Source of the DNA: Lumnitzera littorea
Taxonomy: Eukaryota; Streptophyta; Magnoliopsida; Myrtales; Combretaceae
Assembly (NCBI GenBank): GCA_024138015.1
Contig: JAMXBB010000011.1
Span: 35,882,989 to 35,946,988 of the forward strand
DNA length: 64,000 nt
Direction of reading: 5' to 3'
Position numbers and translations under genes: made by a program. Of this stretch, positions 36,740 to 48,579 are shown piece by piece (position 1 is the stretch's first letter; each line of letters begins with the position of its first letter). Under the pieces are notes generated by a model that saw nothing but the letters and a program-made list of their open reading frames with translations, was not told where the DNA came from and did not search any database.

Positions 36740-37945
36740 AACTATTATTAGCAAATTTGATCTTTGGAACTTTGACTCCTATTATAGAAGATTTGAAGAT
36801 ACACTTGGCAGCTTGTATAGAAGCTGTGGCTAATGGAACAACCATGCAATCAGCTCTTAGAAGGGATGTACTTAAGTTAAAGTAATTTAAGGAATGTATT
36901 TTGTGAGAGAAGTGAACAATATTTTGTGGGTGTTGAACAATACTTTGGTGTTATTATGATTATTCATTTTGGAAGCATAGTACATACTACTTCCTTATTC
37001 TTGAGAGATAAAGTGATGGTTTGGTAAAGGGAATGATGAATAAGATTACCTTATGGGTTAATTTTGTACAAGAATTATGGGACCAATTCTTAAACTAGAG
37101 TGCCAAAAAAAAGGTAAAGGTTAGACTCGACCACATTACTTTGAAGAAAGATTTGAAGCAATATGTATCTCAACTCATGTTTGAGATTTTGAACCTTATG
37201 ATGCTATTGTTATGCTTCTGGATTGAAGCCATTAGTAAGCGAGAAGTAGAGAATATCTAAAACAATAACAATTATTGAGAGGCTAGTAAGGATGTAAGGT
37301 CTTCGACTAGTACTAAAGGAGAAGAGGAGACCAAGAATAGTGGAGATCTTAGTACATAAAAGAAGAAGGGTAAGGTAAAGGAGAACAATGTAGATAAGAG
37401 GAAATCATAAGAATTGAAGTGTTGCTTTTGTGATGGACCACATTATGCTAAGAAGTGTCCTAAAAAGGAATGTCTTACAGCTCTAGTGGTAAAGGAGAAG
37501 TCGAATGGCTATGAAAAAGGTAAACTAAATTACTATGTCGCCTTCATGCCATTATATCTAAAGGTAGCATAATCCATAAGATCTAGCGTATGTAGAAGTC
37601 ATGACGATTAAGAGAAAATTGTTTACAATGATTGATACTAAGGCTTTGTATTTATTTATTTATAAGGAGACTATTGATAAACTTCGATCAAGAGTATAGA
37701 AGAGTAAAGTCTAGCTCAAGATAATAAGCTCTAAGAAGATCCCTAGGTAAAGGTTGCTAAAATTGTTGAATTTAATGGTAGAAGCTAGTAAGGGAAGGGA
37801 ATAATTGAGATGGTTCCTATGAATCACTTCAATTTTATCAATGGTATAAACTTTTTAGATAAAATTGATCATTCTAATTGTCCCTCAATCATATTACATC
37901 GGCTTACTCAATCGGAAGTCCCATTGTATGATATCGATGACTAAA
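36740..37945 (+). pseudogene. gag-protease fragment of another Ty3/gypsy family
   Basis: A broken gag can be followed on the + strand from about 36890, with frame changes. Near 37415-37460 lies a zinc knuckle (CCFCDGPHYAKKCPKK, a C-x2-C-x3-H-x4-C form). A degenerate protease follows near 37600-37930: TMIDTKALYLF stands where a DTGA motif is expected, then VPMNHFNFINGINFLDK. No reverse transcriptase or LTR for this fragment was found. It is unrelated in detail to elements 1 and 2 and to the Tat-like elements. Confidence 0.65.
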
Positions 37946-38695
37946 ATGACAGTTTAAGGCTTTAAGCTATATAACTTATTTAAAAAATGATATCTTAGAA
38001 CAAGAGGGGCAGGGTGGGGTTAGGTCAAAGCTCAGCCAATGACTTTAGATAGGAAAATAGAGTAGATTTATGAGGAGATCCACCATTAGTAAGGGAGATT
38101 TTTTAGGGATCCTAGACTAAAGTAATGCATTCCGCCAACTAGAGACATGGGGAATGATAATATAACAAGAAAGATAAGGACATTTATTGGGAGTTAGAGC
38201 TAAGAGTATAGAACTATGGAGCTAATCAAAGTCCAAGGTTAAAGGTGCGATGAGGATATCGTTGGATTTGGGTAGAAAATGATGTCATGGAAAATTAGTT
38301 GGAGCCCAAATTACAATACATTAGAAGCCTAAACACAACTATGGTATAAGATCAAGGTTTATTGGGAACCCTTGAATATCTAGTTATCCATATTTGATGT
38401 TGAAAAAGACTTGCTAAGTAATATATACTATGCATACGTATAGGTGGTGAATAACTATTGACGAAGTTTAAATATATGGTAGTAGTAGTAAGTAATTTCT
38501 AAAAAGACCACCACCCTTATTTTGCAAATAATGTTACAATTAAAATATTATTGGAAATTACTCATGTCATGTATACAATGTATATCACTTAGCAAATCAT
38601 TTCCTTATTTGATGTACATTAGTAGGTATAGTAGATATAACTAGGTGAATTGATTTATTATAGTGATAGATAAGGATCGATAGTAGTATTAGTGT
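37946..38695. other. unassigned stretch left of the complete Tat-like element
   Basis: 750 AT-rich bases with short frames only. It may be further debris of the gag-protease fragment, but no domain is readable. AGTGT at 38691-38695 may be the left target duplication of the next element. Confidence 0.35.
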
Positions 38696-39273
38696 CATTG
38701 AAATCTTGATTGGTGTTTGTGATTTGCAAAATAACAAGATTTGGAGGTATTGAAGCCAATCCGGCGTAACTATTTCGATATCCAAGTTATTGTAGTATTT
38801 GAAAAAGATTGTTCAAGAGTATAGAGACAAGTGTTCAAAGTGTATAGAGAGTTCTTATAATGGTTGTGTTCATATATTTATAGGCCTTTGTCTAATAATT
38901 GTAGTGGCTGGCAATTGAATTGCTAATGACATGTGGTGTTTCCTAAATTTGGCCATATGTAAATTATGGGGAGAAGTGGGCGGTTGGAGAGATGTTGTTT
39001 GAGTGACTATTAAACTGTTTTCACCCACATTTGAATATTTAAACCTTCATGGATTAAGCTTTAATAATTAGGCCTTCAATAATACTGATCAAGGGATAGG
39101 TACCATGCTATAGAAGCTCCAATAAGAGGTTGGCAGCTATGGTGGTGATCGAGTGGTCAACTATAGTGGGGATTAGCTAAAGGCATGACCCTTTATCTAA
39201 TTTTCAATTCACTTAAAATAGGTCAATATATTACTAAGCATTAAACTAATGGGGTAAAAGTCTACTATCCGTA
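38696..39273 (-). repeat. 3' LTR of the Tat-like element
   Basis: 578 bases that match 48013-48579 throughout, for example CATATTTATAGGCCTTT, TTCCTAAATTTGGCCAT and GGGGATTAGCTAAAGG. The purine run TAGGAGTTGGGAGGCAAA (minus strand, 39274-39291) precedes it, as expected for the polypurine tract. Confidence 0.85.
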
Positions 39274-39837
39274 TTTGCCTCCCAACTCCTATAGTCGACA
39301 TGTCAAGTATAGGGGTAGGACTTAGCCAAATACTTGCATTAGCTAGAGCAAGCAAGTAGCTAAATAGTGATCGAGCTTATGCTACATTTTAAAATAGCCT
39401 GACTGTCAAACTTTGGTAAATCGGCTTATCAACTTATGTGCCATGCACATGAACTAAATCATCTTTAAGGGAAGCAAAACTTCTAGGTGAAGAGTTGCAA
39501 CTTTTCATTTTCTCTCTCTGCGAAATGCACATGGCTACTATCTTTTCTATAATCATTTCCTCTATACGTTCAATAATTGTCAGTAAGATTATAGTCATTA
39601 GATCACCATAAGTTACATGTGTCCTTAATCAAACTTAATCTAAAACAAATTACATTTGTTTTCTTGAAAACCGCCATTTTATCTTCATCATGAAACCCTA
39701 AATCCTTTTGTCTCTCTTCCCTTTTGCATTTTCATAACTCCTGCATATTCTTACTTAGTCAAACACTCTGTAAATCTCCTTTCTTTTGAACTCAAATCAT
39801 CACATCTAATTTTCATGAGTTCCTTAGAAACTAAGGT

Positions 39838-42243
39838 ATGACAAGAACTAAAATAATCACTTCTCCTTCCTCTGAGGCTATTAGCCCCCATTAGATGATG
39901 GCATCGACATTGACTAGTGATAAAAGCAATTTAGCTTCAAGTTGTAATAGTGCAATTAGTAGGCACGATAAACTTGCTTCGATCGATGCTCTCCCAAGAG
40001 ATGCATATCCTAATGGTGTTGAAGGTAATAAGTAAGCCATCTACCTATACAACAATATTCTATACGATAAATGGTCTTCAAGAAGAATCCAAAGCAGCGC
40101 TAATAAGTACTTGGTCTCGAGGAATGAGCCTTTTCTATCTAAGCTCCCAAAAGAATGGAACTTGAGAAAACCTAATTTAGATTAGTAGGTTTGTTTTCCT
40201 TTTGAAAATGAATTTCATATTTATTTAAAGTATTTTAAGTTTGGTCTATGATTTTCATTCTTTGAATTCCAAAAGACATTTTTCAATTATTTTAATGTCA
40301 AACCAAGTATGTTCCTGCCAAATACTTATAAGATTTTGATAGCTTAATAATCTGTGAAAAGTTAAAAGTTAGGTATACAGTAAAGTTGTTTAGATACTTT
40401 TTTACTATAAAGCAATAGAGTGATGGGTAGTTAGGTTGGATTCCAAAATCCATGGTTGGCATGACAAGTTTATCTCAATAAGGTCGAAAAATGGGTTAGA
40501 TTTTTGGAACAAATGGTCAGAACCCATTTGTATTGATGACATCATGCTTCTTCCTAATGATGAGTAGGTTGCTTGCAGGATTTAAGCTTAGCAAAAGAAA
40601 ATTTTCTTTTAAGACACTGAAATAATAATTAACCAATATGAAAGGGGTAAGCCTATCTTGTTCGACAAAGAAGAAGGTATTACTTAGTTTCTTTACTTTG
40701 ATGAGTTGAGTTAATGGAATTGATGCCGATTTAGGACTTCATCCTTGGAGCTTAACTTGTACGGTTTGCAAATTTTTTCCTTTATACATGGCTCACAATT
40801 GTTCCTTATAGACTTGGGTGCTAGAGAAATTGACCTAAAGAAGCTCTTAGCCCAAGCTAAGGTGTTAAGAAGAAGAAGATGGATCAACATGCTATTAAAG
40901 TCACTATCGAGCAAGAGACTCTTCCTAAGCCTACTGAGTAGAATAAGATTGTATCGAACAAGACTAGGTTGGAACCTTTGAGAAAGCCTTCGCAGACAAC
41001 TCTAAGAGAAAGTGTTTAAGAGCTACAGTTTGAGGCTTTAGAACCAAACCCTCCAACCAAGCATTCAGATATGTCAATAAGCTCAAGCTTTTGGAATCCC
41101 CAATGCCGACTTCATGTTGAGGTAAGAAGATATCTACGACTTCATCGCTCTATGGGATAGGAAGATCCTTACCTCCGACTCTGCTCTTTAGGAAAAACAT
41201 AAGTCCTATACCATAATGAAGGGGATTATCCTCCCTTGAGACCAATGGATATTGTAAATGGATGTATGGAGGGTTGGAGGTAGTGTTACAAAATTAACCG
41301 CCACTAAGTTGTATGATGTAAGTTTAGATTTGTGTTGAACTATTTATTTTCACATTGCTTCATATGTAGTTAAACTAACTTTTGCCTTTACAAATGAATG
41401 GGCACATCCCGATGACCATTAATGAGGCTAAGGCTAAGATGTGGAGGGCAAGGGTTAATCTATTCCTCTAATACATTTAGTTTATCGCATATTTAACTTT
41501 TACTTGTGTTTTGCAGTAGGTTGAGGAGGCCTATAATGTATCTAAGGTGCAAATTGTTGCTAAGAGAAGGCTAGAATCTCTATTAAGATGGGGGTGAAGA
41601 AAGTAAAGGGCCTCTTAGAAGTTTAGTAGAATGCTCAAAAGAAGGCCTTGAGGAGCTTCTTACTATGAAGGGTCGACATGATGAGCTTGATAAGGAAGTA
41701 AAGGACCTCAAGTACTAACTATAGGAGCAGAAAGAGAAGCGTCTATCCTTATCATGTACTTCCTTGAGTAAGAAGAAGTTAGCGCTTGCTAAAGAAATCA
41801 AACAGTTAAAGGAGATTTGCACATGCTAGTAGGCTTGGATCATTAAGTTAGAGTAAGCTGTGAAGCTTATGATTTCCATTGAGGAGGCTCTTACCATCAT
41901 AATGTCGAACAAGCGTTACAAAAAAGCTTCTTCAAAAGAAACTCCTCCAAGGCATTTAGATGGCAAGGGAAGAAGTACTAAAAGTGAATCTTGATTATGA
42001 CTTGTCTTACCTCAACTTATGGATGTGGATGACAAAGTTAATGATGAGGAGGAGGAGGAAAAGGAGGGTAAAGGTTAGGGATAAGAATCTACCTTAGCTA
42101 CTACCTACATCGCAAAGGCTCCAGCTCAGGTAGGAACTCCCCTTCCTATCGAGGATGATTAAGCCCAAAATGATACAACCCTTATTACTCCAACCGACCA
42201 GATTATTGACAACCAGACTACTGTTAACCAATCATCAGCTTGA
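39838..42243 (+). pseudogene. antisense ORF of the Tat-like element (gypsy-type transposon domain plus coiled coil), broken
   Basis: Lying opposite to gag-pol, between pol and the 3' LTR, this frame opens at ATG 39838 (MTRTKIITSPSSEA). After a Ser/Asn-rich start, a domain near 40200-40420 has PFENEF, VKPSMFLPNTYKILIA and, after a frame change, VKLFRYFFTIK. This matches the LHPNxWR-type signature of plant proteins listed as putative gypsy-type transposon (Transposase_28). A charged coiled-coil region follows (41520-41960), then an acidic DDEEEEEKEG stretch and a stop at 42241. Introns are possible. Antisense ORFs in this position are known from Tat-lineage elements such as Grande. Many stops; not functional here. 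Confidence 0.65.
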
Positions 42244-43090
42244 ATATTTTTTTTTTCCTTTTAGATCAAAATCTTGATCTTAACTTTGTACTTAGACAAA
42301 TTTCTAATTTATTTTCCTTATCGATCATTTTAATGTGCATTTTCCTTATGCATATTTTATTGATTTATGTGTATTGTTACACACATTCATTAGGTTGGCT
42401 TAGCACAAATTTGCTCGAGGAGGTTGAGCTTTAATGTCCACTTTCCTTATCTAAGGCTAGGACATAAAAAATTTGTTCATTAACCGTTTAGGGTGTAGTC
42501 TTAGTAACATATTCGTTAACCATAATAAGTCAGAACAATTAGTTATTAAGTTTTCCTATCTAAGTGCACTCGTTAAGCATTCAACGTCAAAACTATTAAG
42601 CTAATTTGTTTGCTTATTTAGCTTAAACTTAAAATTTATTAATCCACTAACCATAATTAGGTTAGGATGAAATGGAGTTGAATTATAGCAACTTTCCACA
42701 GGTGCCTAAGAAAATAAGACTTCATTTCATATAGTCAAATTAAATACATTCCATTGTAAACTTGTCATATAGGGTACAACAAAGCGTCCATTTACAATTG
42801 ATTGGCACTTAAGTGAGAACAAGATAATAAAGGAACTTCATCATAAACCTATCATAAGGATCACTTAAAGAACAACTTCAAATTCTTAGTGTTCTATACC
42901 CTTGGCCATCCTGAACCCTTGTCACTTTGACCTTGCAACACATTAAATGTCTAATTTTAAAAGCTTTGTTTTTCATTTTTTAGTTATAATAGTATGTCGC
43001 TCTACTAGTACGCTACTATCTTGACCCTCGCCATGTCCCTTATCTCTTCTATTTTGTTTAGTTGGCCTAATGGCCAACCTAATTGGCCAT
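42244..43090. other. spacer between antisense ORF and pol
   Basis: 850 AT-rich bases where the two opposing coding regions end. No domain was seen. Confidence 0.5.
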
Positions 43091-45700
43091 CACATCAAAA
43101 CTTTGTGTATGTATGTTGAGAAGCTCGAGTTCAATAGGAAAGATGACCTCCGACTCAAATGTCAACGGAAGGTAGTTTCACTTGTTGACGTTCAATGAGT
43201 AGTCTTATAACCCATAAGTGCTTAGCAACTCATCAAGCTATTTTCTCTTTGCTTGGTCTACTCTTCATTTCAAACTATATAATATGATCTTGTTCATCGC
43301 TTTCACCTACCTATTAGTTTGAGGGTATGCAATTGAAGTGTTGTTTAATCCCATGTCATGCTTATTGTAAAAAGCTCGTAATTTGTCATTGTTGAATCGT
43401 AGACCATTATTTGTGATGATCATGTAAGGAACTCCAAATCTTAATAGAATAAAGTTTAGTATGAAGGACTCTACCCTTTTTTCTATGATCTTTGTCACCA
43501 CTTTGTTCTCTACCTACTTAATAAAATAATTGAATGCAACCAATATGAATTGACATTGTCCCATGCCTTTAGGGATGGTCCTAAGATGATAAACCCCTGA
43601 AGCATAGGGACTAATCAAAAACTGTAACTCACTTGATGAAGTACAAATTATTACATCATGTTTTTAGCATTATGGATAGTACTATACCAAAACCTATGAA
43701 TCTTCCTTCATGGTTAGCCAGTAATAGCTGAGCCTAAATGCTTAAGCATGTAACGCTTAACGCTTTATGTAATTACTATAAACTCTAATGTGAAGCTGCA
43801 AAAGAATTCAACATGCCTCCTTTGGTAAAAGGCAATAAAGGTAGGGTTGATTGAAGCTACACATGTACAATTGGTCGTCAATCATGATGCAGTTGGTGAC
43901 TTCATACATGAGCCTCTGAGCTTCTTTCTTATCAAGAGCAGTACTCCATCTTTCAAATAGTTGATTATTAGATCCATCCAAGACTTTTCTTTTGATGCAA
44001 GTTACACTTCCAAACATTATTTAAATGCTTCTAAGCTCCTATTTGTCAAATATTCAATGAAGAGCCGATCATGTAGATTTAAAAGTAAGGTGGAGGCTAA
44101 TTTGGAGAACTTGTCAGTAGCCATGTTCTACGCCCTTAGTACTTTGAAAATTGTAAAAGATGAAAACTCATCAACGAGTGTTTGTACAATGTTCAAGTAC
44201 TTGCTTATTGTTTTGTCCTTTGTTGTATAATCTCCCTTAACCTACCAAGCTATTAATTAAGAATTAGAAAAGACTTCCAACCTTTTCACTCTAACCTCTT
44301 TTGCGAGCCTTAGCTCAGCAATCAATGTTTCGTACTTAACCTCATTATTACGTACCAAGAATCTAAATTTAAGGGTGTTTTAGGCCTTCAAATTATGTAG
44401 CCCTAGTATCATAAGCCCTACTCTACATCCATCTTTGGTAGAGGAACCATCTACATACAAATTCCATTGAGGTTTTTTAGTCAATCTGGCACTGTCTTTA
44501 ATACCTGTAAATTCTACAACAAAATCTACCAATACCTGTGCCATTTGAGTTGTTTAAGGTCGATATTGGATTCCTTAGTTAATCAGGCTTTTACAATGCT
44601 TGCCATAGTAGTTAGTTTGTGAGAATAGTCACTTAGTGTACCTCAAAATGGGGCTTCAACTTCCCTGTTGCTACCACTGCGAGTAGAACAAGCTTCCCAT
44701 AATTGATTAGCCGATCCTCATTTCCCTAAATACAAATTAATACAAAGAAAAGAGCTTCGCTGCTAATTAACAAATAAAGAAATAACTCTTCTCCAGGAAT
44801 ATGCTTTGAAAGTACTAGAGGAAATGATAAAAGCTTCTCTAACTCTTGAAATGCAGCTTTACACTCATCTGTTTATTTGAATTCTTTAGGGTTTTTCAAT
44901 ACCTTAAAGAACTCAACACACCTATCAGTACTCTTTGAAACAAACTTGTTCAATGCCGTAATCTGACTTGCCAATTCTTACACTTCTTCTAAGGTGCTAA
45001 GAGATTTCATTCTAATAATGGCATCTACCTACTCTAGATTAGCCTTAACTCCCCATTGAGTCACCATATAGCCTAAAAACTTTCCTAAAGTTGCCTCCAA
45101 AACACACTTTTATGAATTCGACTCCATGTTGTATCTTCTCAACGTATTAAATGTTACTTAGAGGTTAGAAAGATGTTGACCTTTTTCCTTACTCTTAATA
45201 ATCATGTCATTGATATAAACTTCAACGTTTCCATGAATCTAAGGCTTAAACATCTTCATCACTAGCCTTTGATAAGTTTCCTTAACATTCTTTAAACCAA
45301 AAGGCATTATAGTATAGTAGTAAGTATCGAAATTAGTCATGAACGAATTGTTTACCTTATCTTCTTTCTCCATCTTAATTTGATTATAGTTAGAGAAAGC
45401 ATCCATAAAACTTAGGAGTGCATGTTTGGTGGTTAAATCCATCATTTTAGTTAATCTTCGATAAAGGAAAACAATCCTTTGCATAAACCTTATTTAGATT
45501 AGTAAAGTTAATGCATATTGTCTATTTGCTGTTTAACTTCTTGATTAATACGCAGTTAGCTAACCAGGTCAGATAAGAGTCCTCCCTTATAAATCTTTCT
45601 TTAGGAAGTTTATGAATTTCTTCTTCAATCGCCACTTATCATTTTAGGGCAAAGTGTCTCTTCTTCTATGCACCACCTTAGTGCTTAAATCTATCTTCAA
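43091..45700 (-). pseudogene. pol pseudogene of the Tat-like element (RT, RNase H, second RNase H, integrase)
   Basis: Reverse transcriptase shows SFMDAFSNYNQIKM near 45410 and YYTIMPFGLKNVKETYQR near 45320-45270. RNase H remnants lie at about 44950-44640. The second, archaeal-type RNase H opens WNLYVDGSS near 44470. Integrase has a DLIINYLKDG-type start near 43975, an HPQT-like motif AYPQTNR at 43327-43307, and the ITNNGLRF stretch near 43405, where TDNG would be expected. The C-terminal tail is hard to follow. Many in-frame stops, several TAG or TAA in place of Trp and Gln. Confidence 0.82.
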
Positions 45701-46061
45701 CTTATGTGTCATATTCAAGGAATGCCAGGCATGTCCAATGGGGACAAGGCAAACACATAAACATTTTCTCTATGAAGTTGCTCTAAGTCTTCCCATAGTT
45801 TTAGGTGTAAGGGTTTTCTAATCTTTGTTGTCTTCTTTAGGTAGTTCCTAAGTTATATCTCTTTAGTTCCTTCATCAAACTTCTTTAGATCACTAAGTTT
45901 CCTATCTAGATTTGCTTCAATTTGAAAGACTTTCTCATGTTTAAGAGCCTTCAAATACAAGAATCTTGCAAGCTTTGGTCTTTTCAACATACTCTAACTT
46001 TAGTAGGAGTAGGAAACTTAACTTTTACATATGCTATTGAAGGAATCATAACAATTAAGTT

Positions 46062-47980
46062 CTAACTTGGTCGGCCCATAAAAATGTTGTAAGGTGACCA
46101 ACACTTGACAACAAGAAAGTCAACTTTGTCTTTTGCTATGTTATCATCATCTACGATCTGAATGGGGAGAGTAATCACTCCTACAATACATATGGGTTGA
46201 TTATTGAAGGCATAAAGATTGTAATCATATAACCTGAGTTGTATCTTAATCTTTGATTTCATTTGGTTGTACACATGTTGCAAAATTATGTCAACTAGAT
46301 TCCCTGTATCTACTAAAATCTTCTTAACTTCAAAATTAGTAATCATTGCATTGATAACCAACGCATTATCATGGGGCCTCTAAACACCCATAAGGCTTCT
46401 TTTTGAAAAAGAGATAAAGTTGTTAACTTTGAATTTTTTACCCCGCATGTTACAAACATGGTCGAAGGCATTAATCAAGCTCAAAGAGTAAGGCTACCCT
46501 AAATTAAAAGGATCACCTACTATAGTGTTAATAACACCATTTGACGCTTTGTTCTTATTATTACTATTCTACCAACCATCCTTATCATCATGAATAGGTC
46601 TCTCCTCTCGATCTTGATTAGTTATCCTCCTTTAGTAGGTCTCTCAATATTCTCCATATTGCATGCTAACTTTCTCAAATAACTTCTCTAGATGGCATCT
46701 TCAATTGCAATTTTTAATTGTACACGTTTATTAGTATTATGACCTTTATCATGGTGGAAGTCATAATACTTGTTTGAATTCCTCCTTAAAGGACTCCCTC
46801 TCATCCTCTCCAACCACTAGAGGATTATTTGGTTTCCAACTTCCATCAAAATGTCAGATATTAGACAATTAAGGGGAGTATGAGCGGAAAAGGTTAGAAT
46901 CCGTGGTCTCTTGCTATCTCTAGCACCCCCTATTGAAAATCTAACATCACTACCCTTAAGTTTATCTTTCATGCTTAAGCAGCTTCTATCATTCTTTGGA
47001 TTAGATCTACTTTAGTTGGCCTTACATCAAGCTTTGATATTGTCTTCTTGCTAATATAAGACGTTGCCTTAGCCTTGAATTCCGCAAACATCTTAGGCTT
47101 ATTTTTGGCTAAGGATTTGATGCGGTTTTACTCATCTATTACCACATTAAGTGCCATACCTATGTCAAGCATTGGGATGTACACCATCTCAACCATAAAA
47201 CCAAGATAAGTATTCTTGAATACTCTCATCAAGCTTTTGCTTAATTATATTAATGATAGAAGTGTCCTTCACTAAGAGCTTGCTAGCAAGAAAGTGCTAG
47301 CTAGCAAGAAAGTGCTGTAAAAACACTTTTACTAAGTCGTCAAAACAAGTGATAATATTAGGTTTCAAGTGTTTAAACTACGTGCTTACAGAATTTCTTA
47401 GCATTGATGACAAAACCTAACGAGCAACTGCATCACTAAGGTTGTGCAATTTGGCCAAAGTGTTGTAATATTCAAAATAATCTTCTGGATCTTTTGTCCC
47501 ATCATATGTCCCAAATTGTGAGAGCTTAATATGACGAGGAATAAGTTTCTCGAGAATTTTTGTAACAAAGGAGCTCTTCTTCATGGCAAATTGTTTTCTC
47601 GTAAAAGCATGAGCACTAACATGTAATGGCTTGTATGATGTGCTTGCTATGGAACCTTTTAGAGTAACACTAGTGTTTCTTGAACTCTAGCCTACTTGGC
47701 TTCTTATTTAGGGGATTGAATGGAATTGTTCGAATTTTCTCCACTATTGCGATCTTGTTTGTCATTTTGATTTGGCAACATATTTGCATGAATTAAGTTC
47801 AAAATTTCATCATTTCTACATGTAAGTAGTTGATTTTTCCTAACTAGGTTAGCATAGAGTTGCTATAACTTAGCTAGCTGATCATTATTTAAATGGTGCC
47901 TCCCATTCGCCCTTAAAGGATAATGGGAAGAAGTAGGACCACCAACACTTTTGGTTAAGCGTGTTTTGGTTACCATGGTT
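46062..47980 (-). pseudogene. gag-protease pseudogene of the Tat-like element
   Basis: Gag begins MVTKTRLTKSVGGPTS at 47980, just downstream of the primer site. A capsid-like part near 47560-47330 (SQFGTYDGTKDPEDY) is followed by YYDFHHDKGHNTNK near 46745, the His-rich motif of Tat gag proteins. The protease region at 46361-46062 reads ILVDTGNLVDII near 46325 (active-site DTG kept) and ends NIFMGRPS. Separated by stops and frameshifts. Confidence 0.85.
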
Positions 47981-47992
47981 GAATTCGAGCAT

Positions 47993-48012
47993 AGATGGTG
48001 CCAAACTATTAT
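47993..48012 (-). other. primer-binding site of the Tat-like element
   Basis: The minus strand reads TTTGGCACCATCTATG three to four bases after the LTR end, close to the TTGGCGCCGTCTGTGG form found after the LTR of many plant gypsy elements. CpG-to-CpA/TpG changes explain the differences. Confidence 0.6.
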
Positions 48013-48579
48013 TGTTGAAATCTGGATTAGTATCTATGATTTGCAAAATAATAAGAGTTAGCCTTTGGGGGTGCTAAAGCTAGTACGTGATAGCCACTTC
48101 GGTGCTTAAGTTAATGTAGTATTTGAGAAATGATGTTTAAGAGTATAAAGATAAATGTTTAAGTGCATAGCAAATTCTTATAGTAGTTGTATTCCCATAT
48201 TTATAGGCCTTTTTCTAATAATTGTAGTAACTAGTAGTTGAATTGTCAATGATACGTAGCATTTCCTAAATTTGGCCATAGGCAAATTTTAGGGAGAAGT
48301 AAGTAGTTGCACAATTATTGTTTGGGTAACTACTAAACTATTCATGCCCATGTTTAAATATTTAAACCTTCATAGATTGGGCCTTTAGTAATAATGATTG
48401 GGGGATAGGTATTGAGTTGTGGAAGCTCCAATACTACCCACCAAGAGGTGGTGATTGAGTGGTTAACTATAATGGGGATTAGCTAAAGGTATGACCCCTT
48501 AGCTAATTTTCGATTCACTTAAAATAGGTTGGCATGGTACCAAACATTCAATTGATGGGATAAAAATCCACTATCAACA
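48013..48579 (-). repeat. 5' LTR of the Tat-like element
   Basis: 567 bases; on the minus strand it starts TGTTGATAGTGG at 48579 and ends GATTTCAACA at 48013. A minus-strand CCTATAAATA box at 48199-48208 is the likely promoter. Its partner is 38696-39273. Confidence 0.87.

Larger units (their letters stand above)
38696..48579 (-). mobile_element. complete but decayed Tat-like Ty3/gypsy retrotransposon, 9.9 kb
   Basis: Minus-strand element with a 5' LTR at 48579-48013, primer site, gag (47980-46500), protease (46361-46062), RT (about 45700-45100), RNase H, second RNase H, integrase (about 44000-43100), an antisense ORF on the + strand (39838-42243), a polypurine tract (39274-39289) and a 3' LTR at 39273-38696. 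Flanks AGTGT and AGTAC differ by two transitions and may be the old target duplication. Every frame is broken. The LTR ends TGTTGA and TCAACA form a six-base inverted pair. Confidence 0.87.
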
